Shown: one piece after another, positions 1-8,886 of the stretch
Numbering within the stretch: the stretch's first letter is position 1
Layout: the number at the start of each line of letters is the position of its first letter
Notes under the pieces: model-generated
The model's database searches: none
What the model saw: the letters and a program-made list of their open reading frames with translations, nothing else
What the model was told of the DNA's origin: nothing
Made by a program: the position numbers and the translations under genes
Assembly (NCBI RefSeq): GCF_002368095.1
Contig: NZ_AP018227.1
Coordinates: 124,001-188,000, forward strand
DNA: 64,000 nt
Source: Calothrix parasitica NIES-267
Lineage (GTDB): Bacteria; Cyanobacteriota; Cyanobacteriia; Cyanobacteriales; Nostocaceae
Reading direction: 5' to 3'

Positions 1-23
1 CATCGTAACCGTCACACACCCTA
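1..23. repeat. End of a short dispersed palindromic repeat
   Basis: The window opens inside a copy of a repeat whose end reads CCGTCACACACCCTA. A full copy of the same family lies at 60477-60542, where GGGTGTGTGACG and CGTCACGCACCC face each other. Only one arm is visible here because the window starts inside it. The rest of positions 24-120 is AT-rich and shows nothing I can name. Confidence 0.5.
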
Positions 24-120
24 CTGGCTTTCATATTTCCAAATTTCAATTTTACCTTAAATTTTTTGGCGCTTAAGCGCAACTACGAACCTATAAAAAA
101 TAAAAATAAAATTGCACAGC

Positions 121-156
121 AAAAAACACCTCCCGATTTCTCGGAAGGTGTTTTTA
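121..156 (-). terminator. Rho-independent terminator of psbA
   Basis: On the minus strand the sequence forms CACCTTCCGA, a GAAA tetraloop, then TCGGGAGGTG followed by a T run. This is a stable ten-pair stem ending in Ts, about 50 bp past the psbA stop. The plus strand also ends in Ts, so it could act in both directions. Confidence 0.8.
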
Positions 157-162
157 TGATGT

Positions 163-186
163 AGAGACGCGATACATCACGTCTCT
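163..186. repeat. Small palindromic repeat (AGAGACG...CGTCTCT)
   Basis: AGAGACG at 163-169 and CGTCTCT at 180-186 are perfect inverted arms around a ten-base loop. Units of this form are common dispersed repeats in Nostocales. It sits between psbA and its terminator, so it would be in the psbA 3' UTR. Confidence 0.5.
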
Positions 187-201
187 CTTATTATTAAATT
201 A

Positions 202-1284
202 TTAACCGTTGATTGCAGGAGCGCTGATTGCTACAGGAGCAGTTTCACCAGCAGCTAAATCAAGTGGGAAGTTGTGTGCATTTCTTTCGTGCATTACTTC
301 CATACCCAAGTTAGCTCTGTTCAATACATCAGCCCAGGTGCTTACAACTCTACCGCTAGAATCGATTACAGACTGGTTGAAGTTGAAACCGTTCAAGTTG
401 AAAGCCATTGTGCTTACACCCAAAGCGGTGAACCAGATTCCGACTACAGGCCATGCAGCTAAGAAGAAGTGCAAGCTACGGCTGTTGTTGAAGGAAGCAT
501 ATTGGAAGATTAAACGACCAAAGTAACCGTGAGCAGCTACGATGTTGTAGGTTTCTTCTTCTTGACCGAACTTATAACCGTAGTTCTGAGATTCGGTTTC
601 GGTTGTTTCACGTACCAAAGAGGAGGTTACCAAAGAACCGTGCATAGCACTGAACAAGGAACCACCGAATACACCTGCTACACCCAACTGGTGGAAGGGG
701 TGCATCAAGATGTTGTGTTCAGCTTGGAACACGAACATGAAATTGAAGGTACCGGAAATACCTAAAGGCATACCATCGGAGAAAGAACCTTGACCAATGG
801 GGTATACCAAGAATACTGCGGTTGCTGCTGCTACAGGAGCGGAGAAAGCAACACAGATCCAAGGGCGCATACCTAGACGGTAGGATAATTCCCATTCACG
901 TCCTAAGTAGCAAAATACTCCAATCAAGAAGTGGAAACATACCAACTGGTAAGGACCACCGTTATACAACCACTCATCTAGAGAAGCTGCTTCCCAGATT
1001 GGGTAGAAGTGTAAACCGATTGCGTTTGAAGAAGGAACAACTGCACCGGAGATGATGTTGTTTCCATAAATCAAAGAACCTGCAACAGGCTCGCGGATAC
1101 CATCGATATCTACAGGAGGTGCTGCTACGAATGCGATGATGAAACAGGTGATTGCAGATAGTAGTGTAGGAATCATCAACACGCCAAACCAACCGATATA
1201 TAGGCGGTTATTGGTGCTGGTAATCCATCCACAGAACTGCTCCCACGCACTGGCGCTTTCGCGTCTTTGTAATGTGGTTGTCAT
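202..1284 (-). CDS. psbA: Photosystem II reaction centre protein D1
   Basis: This 360-residue protein is the D1 core subunit of photosystem II. It binds the P680 chlorophylls, pheophytin, QB, the non-heme iron and the Mn4CaO5 cluster in the thylakoid membrane. The expected residues are present: Tyr161 (YZ), Asp170, His190, His198 (P680 ligand), His215 and His272 (iron), Ser264 (QB pocket), and His332, Glu333, His337, Asp342 and Ala344 at the cluster. The tail after Ala344 is the usual 16-residue extension cut by CtpA. Residue 130 is Glu, the form associated with high-light D1 isoforms, not the Gln of low-light forms. It is a single gene on the minus strand with its own promoter and terminator. 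The start ATG at 1282-1284 gives the canonical N-terminus [10 protein letters not shown]. Identification is certain; which psbA isoform it is in this genome is inferred from residue 130 only. Confidence 0.98.
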   Translation of the reverse strand: MTTTLQRRESASAWEQFCGWITSTNNRLYIGWFGVLMIPTLLSAITCFIIAFVAAPPVDIDGIREPVAGSLIYGNNIISGAVVPSSNAIGLHFYPIWEAASLDEWLYNGGPYQLVCFHFLIGVFCYLGREWELSYRLGMRPWICVAFSAPVAAATAVFLVYPIGQGSFSDGMPLGISGTFNFMFVFQAEHNILMHPFHQLGVAGVFGGSLFSAMHGSLVTSSLVRETTETESQNYGYKFGQEEETYNIVAAHGYFGRLIFQYASFNNSRSLHFFLAAWPVVGIWFTALGVSTMAFNLNGFNFNQSVIDSSGRVVSTWADVLNRANLGMEVMHERNAHNFPLDLAAGETAPVAISAPAING

Positions 1285-1339
1285 GGTTCAGATAATTGCG
1301 TTTTTATGATTTGGTAAGTCTTTTTACTCACCTGTATAT

Positions 1340-1368
1340 ACATTAACGGAATGTTTACGTTTTGTAAA
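1340..1368 (-). promoter_or_regulatory. Candidate psbA promoter
   Basis: On the minus strand TTTACA (1363-1368) is followed after exactly 17 bp by TAATGT (1340-1345). This is a sigma-70-like arrangement about 55-80 bp upstream of the psbA ATG. No strong Shine-Dalgarno is seen before the start. The call rests on spacing and similarity only. Confidence 0.4.
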
Positions 1369-1427
1369 GGGATTTTAATTAAGTTTGTTTTATACAACTG
1401 ATTAATTTCTGTTATCAGCGAACATTT

Positions 1428-1533
1428 CAGTGAGCAGTGAACAGTGAACAGTGAACAGTTAACAGTGAGCAGTGAGCAGTGAACAGTGAACAGTGAACAG
1501 TGAACAGTGAGCAGTGAGCAGTTAACAGTTAAT
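1428..1533. repeat. Heptanucleotide tandem repeat (STRR), CAGTGAA/CAGTGAG/CAGTTAA
   Basis: About fourteen consecutive heptamers of the type CAGTGAA, CAGTGAG and CAGTTAA run without a break between psbA and the HIT gene. Such short tandemly repeated repetitive sequences are typical of heterocystous cyanobacteria. The 96-codon open frame through it has no coding character. A pyrimidine-rich CCCCATCT run follows at 1540-1580. Confidence 0.85.
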
Positions 1534-1583
1534 TTCTCTACCCCTTCTTCCCCCTCTCCCCATCTCCCCATCTCCCCATCATC

Positions 1584-1934
<351 letters not shown>

Positions 1935-2210
1935 TTATTTGTTCTCATAGTTCGTCAATTTTTAATGATAGGACGGAGAGATGAACAATGAACAATATTA
2001 ACTATTAACGCTTTGCTTAGTGACTTCGAGCAAACCACGGCAACTCAGCAACTTATTAAACAAGACCTTGCTTTTTCCGTAGATTAAAAAAGTACTAAGA
2101 TAGGGGGTTAATAAAACTGGTATTCAAAAAAGGTAGGTTGTGACATATTTCGTCACAGTTTTGCGATTATTACTCAACCCTATTCTTCGCGATTCGTTTG
2201 CAACGACTTG

Positions 2211-2624
2211 TTAATTAGCATAGTTGAGTGCATCTTGAAGTAGCTGTTTAATCTTTTGCAACTGTGCCTGACTAGCACGTGATACGCTCGCCTCAAGTAC
2301 TTGTTTTGAGGTGATGTCATGATATTCGTGCATCGGAATAATGTGTAAATGAGCGTGGGAGACATCAAAACCTGCAACTAACATACCAACTTTGATAGGT
2401 TGAAAAACAGCTTCCTGAGCCTTAGCTATTCGTCTTGCTAGTTGCATTATGTCTAAAAGAATATAGTCTGGTAGATTGAAAAAATCTGGCTCATGGTTTT
2501 TAGGAACAATAAGCACATGACCTGGACGAATAGGGTTGATATCTAAAAAAGCAACCGAATACTCTCCTACTTCGAGCAAAGCATCATCACTCTTCACTAA
2601 ATTGCAAAATGGACAGTTATTCAT
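2211..2624 (-). CDS. HIT-family hydrolase (long form, intact copy)
   Basis: A 137-residue histidine triad protein. The N-terminus has Cys4 and Cys7 in CPFC, a likely half of a zinc site. The core reads FLDINPIRPGHVLIVPK, and the HIT motif is HAHLHIIP near residue 90. The family includes Ap4A-type hydrolases and adenylyl-conjugate hydrolases; the substrate here is unknown. A second copy with very similar DNA lies at 3992-6778 on the same strand and is broken. The two copies flank the desaturase gene, so the locus looks like a recent duplication. The start ATG at 2622-2624 keeps the CPFC motif and matches the start of the paralogue. Confidence 0.9.
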   Translation of the reverse strand: MNNCPFCNLVKSDDALLEVGEYSVAFLDINPIRPGHVLIVPKNHEPDFFNLPDYILLDIMQLARRIAKAQEAVFQPIKVGMLVAGFDVSHAHLHIIPMHEYHDITSKQVLEASVSRASQAQLQKIKQLLQDALNYAN

Positions 2625-2973
2625 TAATGCTACCTAACTACTTACTTTGACTTACAGGCAAGATTTCCTTATACAATTTGGTCGTCACTAGCACTTCGAT
2701 GACAGTAGTTGACAGGACATAATTTAATATTAGTGGGATTTTCCTGTAAGTAGCTCGGCGGAAATAAACCAAATTATGTAATAGAATATAAACTCAACTA
2801 CAAAAGCCTATCTAGCTGAAATTCAAGCTTTTTTACAAAACTAAATATAGTTATATTTTTTTGAGCCGACTTACTTAACGGTTAAACCAAATTTCTATGA
2901 ATTCTTAGAAGTCACTCGTATTTACTCCATCGCTGGCTGATTAAAAAATCATAGTAAATTAATTCGCGATCGC
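2625..2973. other. Intergenic spacer upstream of the intact HIT gene
   Basis: These 349 bases hold no gene. Parts (a TTGACTTA stretch and AAATAAACCAA) resemble the region 6779-6910 upstream of the broken HIT copy, which suggests that the duplication included the promoter region. A HIP1 octamer GCGATCGC ends the spacer at 2966-2973, directly next to the desaturase stop. Confidence 0.4.
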
Positions 2974-3885
2974 CTAAGAATCTACCGAGGTTTCTAATGC
3001 CATTGGCAACTCTGAATTCTCGAAACTTCGCTCCCTCGAACGCGCTAAGAGATTTGTTTCGGCAATCATTTTTGGTTTTGATGCTAATTTGAAAAATTCC
3101 AGTATCTTAATAAAACTATATGTAGGGTCTGGAAGATAAGCAACTTGTCCAGAGCGAATAGTGATACCGTGGCGACTAGATGATTGAAAAGCGTGATGGA
3201 GATTATGCCAGCCTTCACCCAGAGTTAGAAATGCAACAAAGGCATTATTTCGACTGAATTCATCTGTAATAAACGGGCGATCGCCAACGATGTGGGAGAA
3301 GGAATTAACTGTCTGCACGCAGTGGAACAATATAGTTGTACTCAGAGAAAAAGCGCCGAGATATTCAACACCACCGATGAAATATGAAAGCGCACCCAAA
3401 GCTAATAAAGGTACAAAATGCAAACGGTCAATTATTTTTAAAACTTTATCATTCTCAACATCTTTGGGCAGTTTTGCAGGAAAGAATTCCGGTGATAATA
3501 GCCAGCCACCTTGAGACCAATAAAATGCTCGCATCCTTTGCAACCCCATATTAGGAGAATGAGCATCGAGTTCTTTGTCGGAATGTTGATGATGATTCAA
3601 GTGATGCGCTTTCCACCAACTAGGTCCCATTTGTCCTGCGGATGCGGTTACAATACATCCCAACCATAGAAATAGAGCAGGAGCCTGGTAGCTTTTGTGA
3701 GTGAGCAGCCTATGGTAGATAGCGGTTGTTCCTAGCATTCGGATTAGATATAAAAATATAATCCATATAAGAGCGCCACACGACAAACCAGTCTTGAAAA
3801 CGAGCAAAGAACCGAAATGATTGGAAACAATCAATATCGGGCCGATTGTATAAGAAACAATCGTGAGTGGGGAATACTGCCTCAT
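2974..3885 (-). CDS. Acyl-lipid/acyl-CoA desaturase (delta-9 type)
   Basis: A 303-residue membrane di-iron desaturase that introduces a cis double bond into fatty acyl chains. All three histidine boxes are present: HRLLTH at residues 58-63, HHLNHH at 94-99 and HNLHH at 227-231. Hydrophobic segments near 12-50, 70-85 and 155-195 match the usual four-helix layout. It resembles the stearoyl-CoA/DesC-like branch of cyanobacteria, but the regiospecificity is inferred from family resemblance. The gene lies between two HIT paralogues on the same strand, and no metabolic link between them is evident. Confidence 0.9.
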   Translation of the reverse strand: MRQYSPLTIVSYTIGPILIVSNHFGSLLVFKTGLSCGALIWIIFLYLIRMLGTTAIYHRLLTHKSYQAPALFLWLGCIVTASAGQMGPSWWKAHHLNHHQHSDKELDAHSPNMGLQRMRAFYWSQGGWLLSPEFFPAKLPKDVENDKVLKIIDRLHFVPLLALGALSYFIGGVEYLGAFSLSTTILFHCVQTVNSFSHIVGDRPFITDEFSRNNAFVAFLTLGEGWHNLHHAFQSSSRHGITIRSGQVAYLPDPTYSFIKILEFFKLASKPKMIAETNLLARSRERSFENSELPMALETSVDS

Positions 3886-4942
3886 TTTTGTTTTACTGTC
3901 CTTAAGTTATTAATAAAGAAGCCGTCTCAATATTGACTATGCGAAAGTATTCCGTATAATCACCTTTCAAGAGAGTAGTTGAGAATAAGTATTAATACAA
4001 GTGGTTGTCGTTTAGTACATCTTGAAGTTGCAATTTAATATCTTGTAACTCTTTGTTACTAACACGTTGTACCTTTTCCTTGAGTATTTGATTTGATGTT
4101 ATGTCGTGATATTCGTGCATGGGAATAACATGTAAATGAGCGTGGGAGACATCAAAGCCTGCAACTGACATACCAACTTTAACGGGTTGAAAAATAGTCT
4201 CCTGAGCTTTAGCTATTTGCTTTGCTAGCTGCATTATTTCCAAAAGAACATGGTTCGGTAAATTAAAAAACTCTGGCTCATGGTTTTTAGGAACAATAAG
4301 CACATGACCCGGACGAATAGGGTTGATATCTAAAAAAGCAACTGAATACTTTCCCGCTTTAATTCACGAAGGAAGAGGGAGTGCGACCGATTCGATGCAG
4401 GAAGGCGGGTAAAATCCGACACGTATGACATCGGGTAATCGAAAGATTACTAACCTTGAGAGGATGTGGGAGAATAACCCACTCTAGAGGATGACTAGTA
4501 ACTCTTGACCTGACCACACCGAGCATTGACCCATTCAATGCAGAGTGAAGCTGGTAGCAGGGCGTGACAAGGACTGGGGGACACCTGGTTGCTGCGCTAA
4601 TGGGGAAGTTGATATGCCGAAATAAGAATAGTAATTATTCGGGTTCGTAAAAAGCGTCTCATCCTTTACACATCTTGATCCATTATATAGATGAAGTAAA
4701 TCTCAGATATACTCCCACAGCGGTCTTCCTTTGCTAGCTGTCCTTCATCGAGGGAGTGAGATAGGCGAATTGAACCAGCTAAGTCAACGAAGTATCTTCT
4801 TAAAGGTAATAGGTAAAAACGGTGAAGAGGTCAAGGGTTGGTCGAACCCTATGTAGGCTAAAGGGAGCGGAAATCCTCACACCGGGTAGGAGTTGGCGTA
4901 ATTGCCGACGGGTATTCACGATACTATTACATGGAGTAGAGC

Positions 4943-6457
4943 ATGGTTAGACATAGTGCCGACACTAATGAACTTTGGAAACGGCTTCCCTGGAAGAAAT
5001 TCGAGAGAAATCTTTTCCGCCTACAAAATCGAATATATCGAGCCACCAAGGACGGAGACTTTCGTAAAATAAGGTCTTTACAGAAATTGGTCATGAAATC
5101 CACGTCAGCTATTATGTTGGCCCTGCGGCAGGTCACTCAACTCAACAAGGGTAGGAAGACCGCTGGGATAGATGGTAAGAAAGCTTTGAACTTTAAACAG
5201 AGGCTATCCCTTTACTGGAAGTTAAAAAGCGAAGCACTCAATTGGAAACACCAAGGGTTAAGGAGTATCCCGATTCCCAAAAAGGATGGTTCCTTAAGAA
5301 TGCTAAAAATACCTACCATCAATGATCGAGCATGGCAGTGTCTAGTAAAGCTCGCACTAGATCCGGCTCATGAGGCGACATTCCACGCTAGAAGTTACGG
5401 CTTTAGGGCTGGAAGATCGGCTCACGATGCACAGAGATACATATACGAGCATCTAAAGCGTTCCAAAACTCGTAGCAATACGAAAAAACGGGTCATAGAG
5501 CTAGACATCAAGAAATGCTTTGACCGCATCTCACACCGAACTATTATGAAGGAGTTGATTGCTTGTAAAGGTATAAATGACGGCATATTCCGCTGTCTAA
5601 AATCCGGTATTAACCCGGACTTTCCTGAACAAGGAACACCGCAAGGTGGAGTGAGCAGCCCGCTTTTAGCCAATGTAGCCCTAAACGGTATCGAAGAAAT
5701 ACACCCGTCAGTTCGCTACGCGGATGACATGGTTATTTTCCTCAAACCGGATGATAACGCGGATAAGATACTCAATTCTATTGAGACTTTCTTAAACGCT
5801 CGTGGAATGGAAATCAATCGAAGTAAAACCCGAATCACGAAAGTGACCAAGGGCTTTGACTTTCTTGGCTGGGAATGTAAGGTATGCCAAGATGGCAGCT
5901 TCCGTAGCTTCCCATCTAAGGACAATACTAGCGCAGTTCGCAAGAAGTTAAAAGCTATCATCAACGAGCCGAGGTTGAGTATATCGGATAAGGCTAAACT
6001 TTTAGCCCCGATATATCGCGGATGGAGGAATTACCACAAGTATTGTGAGCTTAGTGGCTCTAAATATTCAATGTGGGCACTTCGACATAGAGCTACTTTG
6101 AAGTTCAACACAAAATCTCGAAACATTGGGGAAGCCGTTGAACTGAGTAAGAAGGCTTTTCCCGCCGTTGGGTATGCCTTAAATCAGCATACTGCTGTTA
6201 CCGGAGATAAATCACCATATGACGGTGATTTTATCTACTGGAGCAAGCGCAAATATAAGCTCTACAACGGTACGACTGCGAACTTGCTTAAGAAGCAAGA
6301 TTTCAAATGTGGATATTGTGGACACCACTTTATAGACGATGAAACAATTCATCTCCACCATAAGGATGGTAATCACGATAATTGGAAAAACAGCAATCTG
6401 GTAGCAATACATAGAAGCTGTCACCAAATACACCACATGGGCAAGTCTACGGACTAG
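4943..6457 (+). CDS. ltrA: Group II intron reverse transcriptase/maturase with HNH endonuclease
   Basis: A 504-residue intron-encoded protein. An N-terminal RT-associated domain (about 1-85) is followed by the reverse transcriptase. Its blocks include IPIPKKDGSLR, SYGFRAGRSAHDA, QGTPQGGVSSPLLANVAL and the catalytic YADD near residue 261. A maturase (X) domain follows around 330-400. The C-terminal HNH endonuclease has zinc-binding CGYC and HLHHKDGNHDN...HRSCHQIHH. The protein would help the intron fold and splice, and would nick and copy DNA during retrohoming. The ORF has no stops or frameshifts and all catalytic residues are present. The start ATG at 4943 is shortly after a GGAGTAGAG Shine-Dalgarno-like run. 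Confidence 0.93.
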   Translation: MVRHSADTNELWKRLPWKKFERNLFRLQNRIYRATKDGDFRKIRSLQKLVMKSTSAIMLALRQVTQLNKGRKTAGIDGKKALNFKQRLSLYWKLKSEALNWKHQGLRSIPIPKKDGSLRMLKIPTINDRAWQCLVKLALDPAHEATFHARSYGFRAGRSAHDAQRYIYEHLKRSKTRSNTKKRVIELDIKKCFDRISHRTIMKELIACKGINDGIFRCLKSGINPDFPEQGTPQGGVSSPLLANVALNGIEEIHPSVRYADDMVIFLKPDDNADKILNSIETFLNARGMEINRSKTRITKVTKGFDFLGWECKVCQDGSFRSFPSKDNTSAVRKKLKAIINEPRLSISDKAKLLAPIYRGWRNYHKYCELSGSKYSMWALRHRATLKFNTKSRNIGEAVELSKKAFPAVGYALNQHTAVTGDKSPYDGDFIYWSKRKYKLYNGTTANLLKKQDFKCGYCGHHFIDDETIHLHHKDGNHDNWKNSNLVAIHRSCHQIHHMGKSTD

Positions 6458-6466
6458 AATATCTAG

Positions 6467-6502
6467 GAGCCGGATGCACTGAAAAGCGCACGTCCGGATC
6501 TG
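6467..6502 (+). ncRNA. Group II intron domain V
   Basis: The sequence starting GAGCCGGATGCAC, with a GAAA-containing loop and the return arm GTCCGGATC, forms the small conserved hairpin with the AGC triad that is the catalytic core of group II introns. It lies ten bases after the maturase stop, the normal position. Confidence 0.8.
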
Positions 6503-6540
6503 AATTGGAGGTGCGGGAGGTAATACTCCCCATCGACCAT

Positions 6541-6713
6541 AACAGAGGGAAGAAGGAAGAATAACTCACGTTTTAAAACGTCTCTATTGAAATAAGGACA
6601 TAAACATTTTTCGCGCTCTGCGCCTCAAAATATTATTATTTTTTTTAATGAGCTTTAAACTCATAACGCGCATTTTTTTTCTCTCATTACCAACTTCGGC
6701 TCTTCCTCCGATG
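6541..6713. other. Remainder of the insert in the broken HIT gene
   Basis: This stretch, plus about 20 bases at 4361-4380, is foreign to the HIT gene but is not part of the intron. It holds a purine-rich run next to the intron, a TTTTAAAACGT palindrome, and AT-rich sequence. It looks like an older short insertion into which the intron later moved. I cannot assign it to a known element. Confidence 0.45.
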
Positions 6714-6848
6714 GTACTTCCTACTTTAAGCAAAGCATCATTGGTCTTGACTAAATAGCAAAACGGACAGCTATTCATAAATGACCTTTAGTAGTTAGAC
6801 ACGATGAGATTACATTTGACTTATAACGAAAATTTTTTAATAGTGTCG

Positions 6849-6920
6849 TAACCCAACATCAATATGGTGGATAAACGGACAAATATGATGAAAATAAACC
6901 AATAATTTAATGTTGGGTTA
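6849..6920. repeat. Palindromic intergenic repeat
   Basis: TAACCCAACAT at 6849-6859 and ATGTTGGGTTA at 6910-6920 are perfect 11-base inverted arms about 50 bases apart. The CCCAAC/GTTGGG arms are a common cyanobacterial dispersed motif. It lies in the spacer between the broken HIT gene and comM. Confidence 0.55.
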
Positions 6921-7070
6921 TAGCGCTATGATACATTTATTTCAAAAACTAATTCATTCGTGCGCTTAACCCAACCTACAAGCTACGAGCTTCTTATCAA
7001 GCAGCAACATCAAATAATTTTCAGCTATAACTGATTAGTTAAAAGTTTTATATTAATCGGTTATATAAAT

Positions 7071-8609
7071 ATGCTTGCTAGAGTTTGGAGTGCATCAATT
7101 GTCGGTATCGATGCAATTAAGGTAGGTGTGGAAGTTGATGTTTCGGGTGGTTTACCAGCGATTGTAATGTTGGGACTTCCCGATAGTGCGGTTCAGGAAT
7201 CAAAGGAGCGGGTAAAAGCAACTTTGAAAAATGCGGGTTTTGCTTTCCCGATGCGAAAGATTGTAATTAACCTGACTCCTGCGGATTTGCGTAAGGAAGG
7301 GCCGAGTTTTGATTTACCTATCAGCGTGGGCATTTTAGCGGCTTCCGACCAAGTTAATCCAGATTTACTCGGTGATTATTTATTCTTGGGGGAAGTTTCG
7401 CTCGATGGTAGTTTGCGTCCGGTGGCTGGTGTATTACCAATCGCTGCTGCGGCGCAAAATATGGGAATTACGGCTTTGGTGGTACCTGCTGATAATGCTC
7501 AGGAAGCAGCAGTTGTAAAGGGTTTAGATGTTTATGGTTTTGAAAATATTACTCAAGTAGCCGATTTTCTAAATAATCCCTCACGTCATAAACCGGTACA
7601 GCTTGATGAAACTGTAGAAGAAGAATCACACGACGCAGCATTTATTCATAATTTAGATTTAAAAGATGTTAAGGGACAAGCTCATGCACGTCGCGCTTTA
7701 GAAATAGCCGCAGCAGGAGGTCACAATTTGATTTTTGTAGGGCCACCTGGAAGCGGTAAAACGATGTTAGCAAGACGTTTACCACATATTTTGCCTCCTT
7801 TGGGTTTCGATGAATCTTTGGAAGTTACCCGTATCTATTCCGTTGCTGGATTATTGAAAAATCGTGGAAAATTAATTCGCGATCGCCCTTTCAGAAGTCC
7901 CCACCATTCTGCTTCTGGCCCATCTTTGGTGGGTGGTGGAAGTTATCCCCGTCCGGGTGAAATTTCTCTATCCCATCGAGGTGTACTTTTCCTGGATGAG
8001 TTAACGGAATTTAAAAGAGATGTTTTGGAATTTCTACGTCAACCTTTAGAAGATGGTCAAGTAACTATTTCCCGTACCAAACAATCGGTAATGTTTCCCG
8101 CACAGTTTACCTTGGTAGCGAGTACCAATCCTTGTCCTTGCGGCTTTTATGGTGACACGATAGAACAATGTACCTGTTCTCCTAACAAAAGAGAGCAATA
8201 TTGGGGTAAATTATCGGGACCGTTAATGGATAGAATTGACTTACAAGTTGCGGTAAATCGTTTGAAACCCGAAGAGATTACCCAGCAACCTAGTGGAGAA
8301 TCATCGGAAACCGTTAGAGAAAGAGTTTTAATTGCACGAGAGCGAGCATCAAAGAGATTTGTAAATGAAAAGATTATTCGCTGTAACGCTCAAATGCAAA
8401 GTCGTCATCTTCAAAAATGGTGCAAACTAGATGATGCATCTCGTAATTTATTAGAAATGGCTATCAGAAAATTAAGTTTATCAGCAAGAGCGAGCGACCG
8501 TATTTTGAAAGTAGCGCGAACAATTGCAGATTTAGCCGGTGATGAAAACTTACAACCCCATCATGTTGCTGAAGCGGTTCAGTATCGGACGATTGATAGA
8601 ATGCAGTAA
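7071..8609 (+). CDS. comM: YifB/ComM family AAA+ ATPase (Mg-chelatase-like)
   Basis: A 512-residue protein of the YifB/ComM family. In naturally competent bacteria, ComM is a hexameric helicase that drives branch migration during transformation. The N-terminal Lon-protease-like fold (about 1-180) starts with MLARVWSASIVGIDA. The AAA+ module follows with Walker A GPPGSGKT (near 224-231), Walker B VLFLDELTEF, and a zinc-binding-like cysteine cluster CPCGFYGD...CTC. The C-terminal domain ends with the typical QYRTIDR. The length matches the family. It stands alone on the plus strand. A role in natural competence in this organism is inferred from homologues only. Confidence 0.93.
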   Translation: MLARVWSASIVGIDAIKVGVEVDVSGGLPAIVMLGLPDSAVQESKERVKATLKNAGFAFPMRKIVINLTPADLRKEGPSFDLPISVGILAASDQVNPDLLGDYLFLGEVSLDGSLRPVAGVLPIAAAAQNMGITALVVPADNAQEAAVVKGLDVYGFENITQVADFLNNPSRHKPVQLDETVEEESHDAAFIHNLDLKDVKGQAHARRALEIAAAGGHNLIFVGPPGSGKTMLARRLPHILPPLGFDESLEVTRIYSVAGLLKNRGKLIRDRPFRSPHHSASGPSLVGGGSYPRPGEISLSHRGVLFLDELTEFKRDVLEFLRQPLEDGQVTISRTKQSVMFPAQFTLVASTNPCPCGFYGDTIEQCTCSPNKREQYWGKLSGPLMDRIDLQVAVNRLKPEEITQQPSGESSETVRERVLIARERASKRFVNEKIIRCNAQMQSRHLQKWCKLDDASRNLLEMAIRKLSLSARASDRILKVARTIADLAGDENLQPHHVAEAVQYRTIDRMQ

Positions 8610-8724
8610 TGAGAATTGGGCATGGGGGATGGGGGATGGGGCATTGGGCATTGATAATTGGTAATGATTATTTACTCTAGCCCCTCTCCCCTCTCTCGCT
8701 TGTTAAGCACCAATATTAATACAA

Positions 8725-8882
8725 AATAATCAGGCGTTGCTAAATTGAAATATGAATTTATTTTTCTCATATTTACTAGCCCCCTAAATCCCCCAATTTT
8801 GGGGGACTTGAAATTATTCTTCTCCCCCAGAATTGCGGGCTGGGGGGCAAATCATACTTTTAATCAGCAACGCCAATAATCA
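8725..8882. mobile_element. MITE with 8-bp target duplication
   Basis: GGCGTTGCT (8733-8741) and AGCAACGCC (8866-8874) are terminal inverted repeats, extended imperfectly to about 27 bp. The element is 142 bp, has no ORF, and carries a CCCCC/GGGGG-rich centre. The flanks are a perfect direct repeat AATAATCA at 8725-8732 and 8875-8882, the signature of a transposition event. It inserted five bases past the stop of the minus-strand gene at 8887. No transposase using these ends is in the window. Confidence 0.85.
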
Positions 8883-8886
8883 TCTT

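Larger units (their letters stand above)
4381..6540 (+). mobile_element. Group II intron, complete, with intron-encoded protein
   Basis: The 5' end GTGCGAC matches the group II consensus GUGYG at 4381. The 3' end is preceded by a domain V hairpin (6467-6502) and a domain VI stem, with an A eight bases before a terminal AT, matching the AY rule. The roughly 560-nt region before the ORF has the length and structure expected of domains I-III, and the ORF sits in domain IV. The flanks are purine-rich (GAAGGAAGAGGGA on the left, AACAGAGGGAAGAAGG on the right). The intron looks intact and probably mobile. The ends are placed from consensus only and could shift by one or two bases. Confidence 0.85.
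3992..6778 (-). pseudogene. HIT-family hydrolase gene, broken by an insertion carrying a group II intron
   Basis: The 3' part (3992 to about 4362) encodes the HIT core from KAGKYSVAFLDINPIRPGH through HAHLHVIPMHEYHD to the stop. The 5' part (about 6714-6778) encodes MNSCPFCYLVKTNDALLKVG. Joined, they match the intact paralogue at 2211-2624 along its length. The sequence TTAAAG..GGAA.GTA appears at both junctions, as expected for an imperfect target duplication of an inserted element. About 2.35 kb separates the halves, and most of it is the intron at 4381-6540. The intron is transcribed opposite to the HIT gene, so it cannot be spliced out of HIT mRNA. The gene is therefore very probably inactive, and the intact paralogue would cover its function. 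Confidence 0.85.

Noticed and set aside
1281-1571. 96-codon open frame through the tandem-repeat spacer upstream of psbA
   Set aside because: Its protein is just the heptamer repeat translated (VHCSLFTVHCSL and similar), with no independent support.
4400-4940. A tRNA- or riboswitch-like structure in the region before the reverse transcriptase ORF
   Set aside because: The structured sequence belongs to group II intron domains I-III, which explains the palindromes without a second RNA.
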